Of a stretch of 19,022 nucleotides of DNA, positions 7,101-13,098 are shown in pieces (the stretch's first letter is position 1; every line of letters starts with the position of its first letter). Both the position numbers and the translations under genes were made by a program. The DNA is from an uncultured Lentisphaeraceae bacterium. Its GTDB lineage: Bacteria; Verrucomicrobiota; Kiritimatiellia; RFP12; DVOR01. The stretch covers positions 1 to 19,022 of the forward strand of contig CALBHX010000020.1 in assembly GCA_937892925.1 (NCBI GenBank), in the 5' to 3' direction. The notes below the pieces were generated by a model that did no database searches, was not told where the DNA came from, and saw only the letters and a list, made by a program, of their open reading frames with translations.

Positions 7101-9917
7101 TGCTTTTCCGCCATCCCAGTTACCGCAATCGCTTCCGCCGCCAATCCGCGCAAACTGCCCCCCCGTTACCTGAATGCGGATCGGCTTCCGGATTTCGGTC
7201 TGCACACTCTGCGGCGCACCGCCGAACAAAGAACAGCCCGTTTTACCCGAAGCGGCAGCAAACTGCCCTGCCGAAAGCGTTGCATCCCCCAATGCCAAAT
7301 CGTAGGTTTCTGCGCCGTTCATACACGCTGCAGACGATACTTCCTGCGACAGAACCCCGGGGAGCGTCAGCTCCGTATCTGCCCAGGCTTCCGTGGCGGG
7401 GCGGTTCAAAACGGCCCGAATTCCCGCCGTTACCCCCCTGCCCCCCGCAACGTGCGCCGCATAACGGCGGTTGCCCGCCAGCACGCTCAGCCGCGCAGCG
7501 GTTTCTTCCGTGTTGGCGCTTTCGGGGAGCACGAGCGGAATCTCCGCGCCAACCGCCGCCCCCGCAGGAATACACACTGTGATCAGACCGCTTTCAGGGA
7601 GCGTGAAACTTTCCGTCACCGTAAGGGCGGCGCCCTCGGCAGAGAGATCGATCGTATTAAAGGCGGTGAGCGCCTTCACTTCAGCCGCGCACTGCACGGT
7701 GAGCGTGGAGCCGGCCTGCGCCTGCCCGGGCGCCAGCGTTGCGGCGGAGAAGCCGCCCGCCTGCAGCGTGAGCGCGGCAGAACCGGAAACGGCGGCGTGG
7801 TTCCCCAACCCGCCGGCGGTGATCGTGCCGGTGTAAACCCCGCCATTGAGCACCACGGCCGTATTCCCGGCCACATTGGCGTGGCCGCCATTCACGTTGT
7901 TCAGATCCGTTCCGGCCATGCCGCCGCCCACAATATCCCCGGAAAACGTAACCGTGTCCGGGGCAGAAATGCGGACTTCCGATGTTTTGGAAACTGTCAG
8001 CACCACGCCGTCCCCGGCTCGATGCGAAGCCTTCTCCGCGGGCGAGACGGAGACCGCGCCGCCCACCAGCGTGCGCGGGAAGACTCCGGAAGCCTCCTGC
8101 GGAAGCTCCACTACCACCGCGCTTCCGCCCTCCACATCACTGACCGATATCGTATTGGTGTTATACAGTGGGCCGCCGCAGAAAATGGAATTATCGCCAT
8201 AAATCTGACTTGTCGTAACCGTAGGCACTCCCTGCATATTGCGGATCCACAGGAGCGAGGAGCCGGTGATGCGCTGACCGTTGCCATGCGCCAGCAGCCC
8301 GGCGCCCGTGGCCGCGCCGGCCAGCACCGCTTCGCCGCTCACCACCACCGCCACATTTCCCTGAACCTCGGCAATCGCCGCGCCATCTTTGTAAAAGGCG
8401 CCCATCACCAGATCGGCGCTTCCGCCCTCCATAGCCAGGAGCACATTCCCCTGAATCAGCGACTTGCCCGCGCCATCGTTCTTATTCCACCCCGATGCAT
8501 CCGAGCCGCCTGCCAACACAGTATACTGCCCGCCGGTGGTCTTCAGCCAGATATCCCCCGCCACCGTTCCGGCCGGAACAGCTTTCGTGGCCTTGGCCTT
8601 TCCGCCAAACGCCTGAACCGACGCCGTAGAAGCCACCGTGCCGACATAGGCCGTTCGGCTGCCGACCGTTTGCTTTGCCGCGGCCTGCGGCTCCAGAGCA
8701 AACGAAGCAGAGGGCGTAAAGGCCTGCGCCAGGGTAGGAATCTCCGCCGCACTCAGCCCCCACGATTCGGGCACCGTGAACGAAACTGCATCCAGCCCGC
8801 CCTTTGACCACGTAAGCACGCCTGCCGAAGAACATGAAAGCGTTCCCTCCGCTTCCGCGCCGTCCGAGCCCAGCACCGTCAGGCGGGAAGTCTCAAACGA
8901 AGCATCCAGCACCGCCAGATTATTCGCCAGCCCCGCGGTTTCTTCGGCGGCCGTCAGCTGCACAGTTGCCGCATAATCCGCCGCACCCTCAGCGGCAGAA
9001 AGGGATATCCCGCGGTTGGCGCCCAGCACCGCCTGCCCGGCTGCCAACTTCACACCGGCCACCGAAAGCGCCGCGGCCGAAAGATCCACCGTGCCGCTGC
9101 AAGCCGCCCCATCATAGGCCGCGGCCGAGCCGATGCACAACGTGCCCGTGCCGGAAAACGTGCCCTTCACCGTCATCGTCTTGCCGGAAAGCGCGGCAAA
9201 GACCGGGGTATTGGAAACCGGCACCGCGCCCAGCTTCGAGCAGGTTGCGTCCAAGACAGCATCGTCTGTGAAAAGCAGCGTGCCGCCGGAAAAGGTCAGC
9301 GTCCGCCCGGTATTCGTGGTGGCGGGGACAACAAGGCCGCCCGCACCGAGGGCAACCGTGCCGCCGCTCTGGTTATAGACAAACTCCTGGTTTCCTGAGC
9401 CCGTGATGCCCTTGGCCTGCAGCGAGCCGCCCTTCACATTCAGCTGGTTTGTCCAGGAGCCGCCGCCCACATAAATATACCCATTCGGGGCGGAAAGCGT
9501 GCCCCCCGTCAGATTATAAATGGCCGAGCTGTTCCTTCCGCCCTGAACGCCGATATAGAGCGCAGGCGAATCGGAGGTATCGCTATAGGCGGAGGGCAGA
9601 TAGGCGCTTCCAAGGTCAACCGTGCCGCCGCTCTGGTTGAGCGTAAGCGCTTGAGAAACCGCGATCGCATCCAGGCGCAAACTGTAGAGGGCGATATCTT
9701 CGCCCGCTTTTACAGTGAGCGTGCCTCCTCCCAAGTATGCCCTGTCTTCCGCACCGGGCGCGCCCTCTGCGGCAGTCTTCAGCGCACTGTCGGAGAACCA
9801 CGCCGTGGCCGCCCAGTCGCCGGAAGGCTTGGCATAAAAAGCAGAACCCGCAGCCGAAGAAACCGCCGCGTAAAAAACTGTACACGCCGCGCAGAAAAAC
9901 GAAACGGTGCTCATCAT
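4107..9917 (-). CDS. Giant secreted beta-helix protein with autotransporter-associated beta-strand (PATR-like) repeats, 1936 aa
   Basis: Starts at tandem ATGs (9917 and 9914) after AAGGAAG; an in-frame TAA at 9929 fixes the start. Residues 1-24 form a hydrophobic signal-like segment ending AVSSAAG, but without any Lys/Arg. After it comes Gly/Ser/Thr/Ala-rich sequence with many GGT.., GGS.. and T-x-T-V turns, as in right-handed beta-helices. Near 88-215 there are three LNQSGGTV-type repeats; two ~270-residue modules (450-720 and 910-1182) are clear duplicates; residues 1350-1700 are PATR-like, best seen at 1647-1675 (KTGDGELIL..LLVKAGRLRL). The last ~110 residues form a module also present in the secreted protein at 14891-16447. 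No C-terminal autotransporter beta-barrel and no aromatic terminal residue are visible, so 'autotransporter' describes the passenger only. Likely a surface or extracellular adhesin-like protein; function unproven. It is monocistronic, with its own promoter and terminator. Low Lys and few Cys are notable. Confidence 0.85.
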   Translation of the reverse strand: MMSTVSFFCAACTVFYAAVSSAAGSAFYAKPSGDWAATAWFSDSALKTAAEGAPGAEDRAYLGGGTLTVKAGEDIALYSLRLDAIAVSQALTLNQSGGTVDLGSAYLPSAYSDTSDSPALYIGVQGGRNSSAIYNLTGGTLSAPNGYIYVGGGSWTNQLNVKGGSLQAKGITGSGNQEFVYNQSGGTVALGAGGLVVPATTNTGRTLTFSGGTLLFTDDAVLDATCSKLGAVPVSNTPVFAALSGKTMTVKGTFSGTGTLCIGSAAAYDGAACSGTVDLSAAALSVAGVKLAAGQAVLGANRGISLSAAEGAADYAATVQLTAAEETAGLANNLAVLDASFETSRLTVLGSDGAEAEGTLSCSSAGVLTWSKGGLDAVSFTVPESWGLSAAEIPTLAQAFTPSASFALEPQAAAKQTVGSRTAYVGTVASTASVQAFGGKAKATKAVPAGTVAGDIWLKTTGGQYTVLAGGSDASGWNKNDGAGKSLIQGNVLLAMEGGSADLVMGAFYKDGAAIAEVQGNVAVVVSGEAVLAGAATGAGLLAHGNGQRITGSSLLWIRNMQGVPTVTTSQIYGDNSIFCGGPLYNTNTISVSDVEGGSAVVVELPQEASGVFPRTLVGGAVSVSPAEKASHRAGDGVVLTVSKTSEVRISAPDTVTFSGDIVGGGMAGTDLNNVNGGHANVAGNTAVVLNGGVYTGTITAGGLGNHAAVSGSAALTLQAGGFSAATLAPGQAQAGSTLTVQCAAEVKALTAFNTIDLSAEGAALTVTESFTLPESGLITVCIPAGAAVGAEIPLVLPESANTEETAARLSVLAGNRRYAAHVAGGRGVTAGIRAVLNRPATEAWADTELTLPGVLSQEVSSAACMNGAETYDLALGDATLSAGQFAAASGKTGCSLFGGAPQSVQTEIRKPIRIQVTGGQFARIGGGSDCGNWDGGKAKTSLFTQDILVDMAGGQVDYLSGGSYNDGAAQTFEGNLAVVLSGDAVVSGTVLGGGSASHGSTCVYGTSESPVELSVTVRNVQNDNSSAVDYYGTSTGPLVGAIVGGSLFSAATNPKQTVYGDTAVAVELGNDAAGKTFSKQLIGGMWLPKVKNGKVPGSASVITVTQQASVSVSAPADTVFSADITGGHWADASFTVCPLKLGSSLVALNGGVYNGTITAGSLGGKNNGLGAAELSVGSQGAVFTGTVQGGAASAATLALSGPMTLQGGTLKLSSFSAVSGEGALAVPSGVVEVGTLRASEAFGLLHVSEAGAGTFRVTADPAQGFTVKLPLVGEALTRETFTVTTAEGGELTVTDVTSDETGATLTLASFEPPLTASDVAGSDLSWRTLPWKGGDGAEVSAALSDVWTGEREITLAGDAAVAMAQNETASPLTLGGTGTLTLASAGGQLTASTVAVNTDTVIQAGAAKLSGVTVASGKTLTVRDTAAVPLNTTGAVKGSGTLRMEQVSVTRNQRQVSGEAGLDVGTGAAVSLEVAGRDDSGNPMALPLAVSGTGILTLNVKDAVGWKPSSSEVRNVMLSARDQGVIRNPDNAVAGVESMRYAIQLEDEARLEVGRIFPDASSYSAGWAMCKGSRVIVPSGAPAIAALAGVEGAAIALRDTATGTGIVKGTDYANAEFAVAAGASLTVDVILRHYANGTNSDFDVLKTGDGELILTQANSTAGNPLLVKAGRLRLKMGACWDAVTLNGTLAAEGIGDAAITTLTLGAGAVIDASAGAVTAGSVVLASDAAAVPVTLSEGAAAGTVVIACAEPSAEVAAALQAEGFAIRAVAGTGYVLASASAPQPANPAAFDAAALAALSEAAQTLGLADGFTVAVRSQGTQSIVGAEPLAANLLACFSGFSPTAEMAENVLVLAYDFGISRAEPDTEGTAVTVTLTVAGGTFRSGTQVALVAADDESRVLVSRTVEEAEDGQSVLTLDLPLADTAAPFKAVVSTP
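4893..4979 (-). repeat. PATR motif (autotransporter-associated beta-strand repeat)
   Basis: Residues 1647-1675 of the giant protein read KTGDGELILTQANS followed by LLVKAGRLRL. This matches the family pattern K-T-G-x-G-x-L-x-L-x-x-x-N, then a strand ending in V-x-x-G-x-L. It is the cleanest copy; weaker ones (GGTGTLTL at 1376-1383, VKGSGTLRM at 1437-1445) precede it. Confidence 0.75.
6372..7190 (-). repeat. Internal module B of the giant protein (paralogous to module A)
   Basis: Residues 910-1182. Landmarks matching module A in order: VTGGQFARIGGGSDCGNW, DILVDMAGGQVDYLSGG, NDGAAQTFEGNLAVVLSG, TAVAVELG, APADTVFSADITGG and NGGVYNGTITAGSLG. A linker of about 190 residues (721-909) separates the copies. 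Confidence 0.85.
7758..8570 (-). repeat. Internal module A of the giant protein (paralogous to module B)
   Basis: Residues 450-720. The landmarks occur in the same order as in module B: TTGGQYTVLAGGSDASGW, GNVLLAMEGGSADLVMG, KDGAAIAEVQGNVAVVVSG, SAVVVELP, APDTVTFSGDIVGGG and NGGVYTGTITAGGLG. The match is at the protein level with many substitutions, so the duplication is old. Confidence 0.85.
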
Positions 9918-9921
9918 GTAT

Positions 9922-9928
9922 CTTCCTT
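9922..9928 (-). promoter_or_regulatory. Ribosome binding site of the giant protein gene
   Basis: The minus strand reads AAGGAAG, then four bases (ATAC), then ATG at 9917. This is a good Shine-Dalgarno and supports the tandem-ATG start over the out-of-frame upstream ATG at 9939. Confidence 0.75.
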
Positions 9929-9995
9929 AATCGTGCCATTACCCGGAGCGAAACCCTGCGTCCAGACACAGTGCCTAGCCCAAATCATTGGGGTT

Positions 9996-10024
9996 AGCAT
10001 AGCCCTTTCCTACCGCAATGTCAA
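9996..10024 (-). promoter_or_regulatory. Sigma70-type promoter of the giant protein gene
   Basis: On the minus strand TTGACA (10024-10019, a perfect -35) is followed by exactly 17 bp and TATGCT (10001-9996). Transcription would start near 9989, giving a leader of about 70 nt. A small inverted repeat (CCCAA-4 nt-TTGGG, 9979-9992) lies right at the predicted start and could be an operator or a 5' hairpin. Confidence 0.75.
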
Positions 10025-10448
10025 ACCTGAAGCGGGTGCCGAATATCTCCTCGGGCCGAGAAGATGACGCTCCCAGTTTCGTCACCGCCGATCCAGCAAG
10101 TCTGCCGCACCAGCGCCTCGCCGTCATCTCAAAACGGATAGGCCACCCCGCCCCGGCTTCCCCAGGTCTCAGCAGGCGAAAACAGGAATCCCCCACCGCC
10201 GAGAAGGTTCCCGCGTGCGCGGTTGTCTCAGCCGCTTTCATATCGACAATCAAAACAAACACCTCCGCAGCGACAGATGCCCTTCCGCGCCGGGAAAGTC
10301 AAACAAGCTTCCCTGCCCACCGGTTGATAGGGCTTCCGCGCCAAGTGCTTCTTCCGCGCGATTGTGTTCGCCAACCCATCCATCTGCAAGGTGATTCGGC
10401 CCGCGCAGATCCGTGATGCAACCGTTTCATCGGCGCGGAGCCGGATCT
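10025..10448. other. Intergenic stretch between the promoter of the giant gene and the recombinase; no supported gene
   Basis: No open frame here has a start, a ribosome site and a recognisable protein. On the minus strand three short stretches in different frames look protein-like: 10250-10426 (58 codons, no ATG), part of 9975-10262, and 10021-10128 (35 codons, no ATG). They could be remains of one decayed gene or simply open frames expected in GC-rich DNA. The 9-mer CTTCCGCGC occurs three times on the plus strand (10282, 10333, 10351) at spacings that are multiples of three. No terminator with a T-run is seen after the recombinase. Confidence 0.4.
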
Positions 10449-11447
10449 TCAGCCGCGGGGATGTGCCCGGTGATAGACCTCTGTGAGATGTTCTGAAGAA
10501 AGGTGGGTATAGATTTGGGTAACGGCAGGCGACGTGTGCCCTAGGAGCTCCTGCACCGCGCGCAGGTCTGCGCCATGCGCCATCAGATGCGTGGCAAAGG
10601 TGTGGCGCAGCTTGTGGGGCGTGAGATCCGTTGGGAGCCCGGCCATGCCCAGCCAATGTTTCATAAACCGCTCGGCCGAGCGGTTCGTCAGCGCCCCCCC
10701 GTGGCGGTTGAGAAAGAGCGGGCAATCCGGCGCATCGGTGCCCGCCCAGAGCCGCCGCGCCTGTTCGCGCATCCGATCCAACGCAAGGCGCGCAGGGCCG
10801 CCCAGAAAGGTTATCCGCTCCTTGTTGCCCTTGCCCAGCAGACGGCACGTGCCCTGCTCAAAGTCCACACGCCCCACGTTGAGCTTGACCGCCTCGGCAA
10901 TCCGTGCGCCGGTGGAATAGAGCATTTCGAAGAGCGCGGCATCGCGCAGATGGGCATAAACCGCCCAGGGGGAAGGCACGCCTCCATTCTGCAGCAGGGC
11001 GTGAAGCGCCTCCAGAGGCGCATTCAGCAGGCGAACCACCTCGGCCTCGGAGAGCACTTTCGGGAGCGGGTGATCGCGCCGCGGCGGGCGCAGAGCCGCA
11101 AATGGAGAATGATCCACCTGCTTCATCAGAACCAGAAAACGGTAAAACGTGCGCAGCGCCGCGAGCTTCCGCGCGGTTGAACGGGGCTTGGCGCCTGTGC
11201 GGGCATAGGTGTAGAGGAAGCGTTTGGCATCGGAACGTGCCGGAAGCAGCCAGTTAAAGGGCGGCTTGGCTTCCGGCGGCCAGAAAAATGCGGCGAACTG
11301 CCCGATATCGCGCAGATAGTTTTCGCATGTAAGAGCACTCACGCGGCGGACGCCCAGAAGCCAATCGCGGAATTGGGCGATGGCCGGGTCGTCCGCCAGA
11401 TCTTTGCGGGCAGAAAAAGTTGTCAGCGTGTGCTGATTGCGCTGCAC
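10449..11447 (-). CDS. Tyrosine recombinase, XerC/XerD family
   Basis: Predicted 332 aa from a GTG at 11447-11445. Domains: N-terminal SAM-like core-binding domain (about 22-110) and C-terminal catalytic domain (about 130-325). All six catalytic residues are visible: Arg182 (GARIAEA), Lys206 (GKGNKE), His278 and Arg281 (TPHKLRHTFATHL), His304 (LLGHTS) and Tyr313 (QIYTHLS). Length and the HKLRHTFATHL and LGHxSxxxTQIYTH blocks match XerC/XerD, which resolve chromosome dimers at dif; phage or element integrases usually vary more. There is no dif-like 28-mer in the window. The gene begins 3 nt after the hexosaminidase stop, so it is the last gene of the operon and probably translationally coupled; a Shine-Dalgarno is weak. 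Whether it is XerC, XerD or an extra Xer paralogue cannot be settled here. Confidence 0.9.
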   Translation of the reverse strand: MQRNQHTLTTFSARKDLADDPAIAQFRDWLLGVRRVSALTCENYLRDIGQFAAFFWPPEAKPPFNWLLPARSDAKRFLYTYARTGAKPRSTARKLAALRTFYRFLVLMKQVDHSPFAALRPPRRDHPLPKVLSEAEVVRLLNAPLEALHALLQNGGVPSPWAVYAHLRDAALFEMLYSTGARIAEAVKLNVGRVDFEQGTCRLLGKGNKERITFLGGPARLALDRMREQARRLWAGTDAPDCPLFLNRHGGALTNRSAERFMKHWLGMAGLPTDLTPHKLRHTFATHLMAHGADLRAVQELLGHTSPAVTQIYTHLSSEHLTEVYHRAHPRG

Positions 11448-11450
11448 AGG

Positions 11451-13076
11451 TTACTTGCCGACCTTTTTGGCGGGCGGTTCGGTTATGGGGGCGGCATGAA
11501 GCCCCATCTTGCGCAGGCGCTCGGCGCCGCCCTCGCGCAGGCGGCGGGAGAAGTCCGCCCAGGCCCGCCCGGACTGCGGCGTCCAGCCGATTTCAGCGAT
11601 GGCGCAGGCGCGCGGCCACGCCTTCCACTGCAAATCTTCCGGCGCGCGGATATACTCCGACCACAGGTTACCCTGAAGGCCGAGAATATAAGGCTTGGCG
11701 TTATCAGGGAGCCCGGCATCGGGATTGAGCTCGTAGGTCTTCCAGATGGGGTTGGGCGTATTGTTGGGAATATACTCGTAGGGGTCGTTGGGAACCTGCT
11801 GCTTATAATCGATGTAGCAATAGGGCTTGGGGGTCATGACCACCTTATGGCCGGCTTTTGCGGCCGTGATGCCGCCGGCGGTGCCGCGCCAGCTCATGAT
11901 GGCCGCGCCCTTGGGGAGACCGCCTTCCAGGATTTCATCCCACCCGATGAGGTTGCGGCCTTTCTTGGCCAGATAGCGGGCGAAGTGTTCGGTGAAGCGG
12001 GTTTGAAGTTCGTGCATATTCCTGCACCCGAGCTCGGCCATCTTGGCCTTGCACTTGGGGCAGGCATTCCAGCGCGTTTTTGGCGCTTCATCGCCGCCGG
12101 TGTGGATGTAAGCAGAAGGGAAGAGCTCTACGACTTCATCCAGCACGCCTTCAAGAAGTTCATATGTTTTGGGATTGCCTGCGCAGAAGATCTCTTTGAG
12201 CACGCCCCAATTCGGCGTGAGGTTGGGGTTTTGAGCGCAGGCGAGCTCCGGATAAGCGCGGATGGCAGCCACTGCATGGCCGGGCATTTCGATCTCCGGC
12301 ACCACGGTTACAAAACGGGAAGCGGCATAGGCCACCACCTCACGCACCTGCGCCTGAGTATAGAAACGGGGGGCTTGCGGCTCGCCATCGAGCGTGAGCC
12401 GGTTGAAGGGGCGGGGCGTCCCGGGACGGCCGCCGCCTACGGCGGTCAGGCGCGGATAGCGCTTGATCTCAATGCGCCAGCCCTGATCATCGGTCAAATG
12501 CCAATGAAGCACGTTGAGCTTATGCGCGGCCATGGCGTCAATCTGGCGTTTGATTTCCTCCACAGGGATAAAGTTACGCGCGGGGTCGAGCATCAGCCCG
12601 CGCCAGGCATAGCGCGGGGCATCCTGAATGGAAACGGCCGGAATCTCCCATTTGGCCCGAACCGGCGCGGCGCCGAAGATCGCCGGGGGCAGCAGCTGGC
12701 GCAAGGTCTGAATGGCATAGAACGCACCGGCGCCGGAAGCGGCACGGATCACCGCCCCTTTTTCCGTAACGGAAAGGGCATAGCCCTCCTGCGGCTGTTT
12801 TTCATCATACTCAAAGCGGAAAGTCGGGTTCTGCTCCGAAACTTTCAGCCAGATGCCCGAGGCAGGCGCCAACGTTTCACGCAGCGTTTGGAACGCATCA
12901 GCAAACCGGCTGTCGCCGCCCACCGTCTGCCCCCACGTTAAGGTCAGCGGCTTGGCAGGCTGTCCGTTTTCCGTGGTCATTGGCGCCAACGACACCGGCT
13001 TGGGAATCACCGTCTGCGCCAGAACCGGACACACCGCAAGCCCCAGCGCAAACATCATTGCAAAACACCGCTTCAT
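11451..13076 (-). CDS. Beta-N-acetylhexosaminidase, glycoside hydrolase family 20, secreted
   Basis: Predicted 541 aa. Start chosen at ATG 13076 because AAAGGTG lies just upstream and a signal peptide begins at once (KR, hydrophobic core, cleavage probably after PVLA at residue 20). The frame is open further upstream but without a ribosome site. Domains: GH20b-like N-terminal domain (about 25-150), with GAFYAIQTLRQLL at 117-129, then a catalytic TIM barrel from about 155 to 500. Diagnostic blocks: RYAWRGLMLDPARNF (155-169), NVLHWHLTDDQGWRIEIK (188-205), PEIEMPGHA (260-268) and HTGGDE (325-330), with the catalytic Asp329-Glu330 pair of the substrate-assisted mechanism. It removes terminal GlcNAc/GalNAc from chitooligosaccharides, peptidoglycan or host glycans, in the periplasm or outside. 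The C-terminus ends in a short Pro/Lys tail. Operon: 22 nt after the dsbD-like gene and 3 nt before the recombinase. Confidence 0.93.
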   Translation of the reverse strand: MKRCFAMMFALGLAVCPVLAQTVIPKPVSLAPMTTENGQPAKPLTLTWGQTVGGDSRFADAFQTLRETLAPASGIWLKVSEQNPTFRFEYDEKQPQEGYALSVTEKGAVIRAASGAGAFYAIQTLRQLLPPAIFGAAPVRAKWEIPAVSIQDAPRYAWRGLMLDPARNFIPVEEIKRQIDAMAAHKLNVLHWHLTDDQGWRIEIKRYPRLTAVGGGRPGTPRPFNRLTLDGEPQAPRFYTQAQVREVVAYAASRFVTVVPEIEMPGHAVAAIRAYPELACAQNPNLTPNWGVLKEIFCAGNPKTYELLEGVLDEVVELFPSAYIHTGGDEAPKTRWNACPKCKAKMAELGCRNMHELQTRFTEHFARYLAKKGRNLIGWDEILEGGLPKGAAIMSWRGTAGGITAAKAGHKVVMTPKPYCYIDYKQQVPNDPYEYIPNNTPNPIWKTYELNPDAGLPDNAKPYILGLQGNLWSEYIRAPEDLQWKAWPRACAIAEIGWTPQSGRAWADFSRRLREGGAERLRKMGLHAAPITEPPAKKVGK

Positions 13077-13098
13077 CGCTTCACCTTTCGTTGAGTCA

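Noticed and set aside
4089..8807. A 1572-codon open frame on the plus strand, antisense to the giant gene.
   Set aside because: It is Arg/His/Gln/Gly-rich with no domain, no ribosome site and no signal peptide. It is the expected shadow of a GC-rich, Ala/Gly/Thr-rich gene whose codon bias removes antisense stops. The minus-strand product has a promoter, ribosome site, terminator and recognisable repeats.
9975..10262. A 95-codon minus-strand frame beginning with an ATG-like start.
   Set aside because: It runs through the well-formed promoter at 9996-10024, has no ribosome site and no recognisable motif; kept only as part of the possible gene remnant.
11373..12941. A 522-codon plus-strand open frame across the hexosaminidase gene.
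   Set aside because: It lies antisense to a gene with a complete GH20 active site, and its Arg/Gly/His composition is that of a shadow frame.
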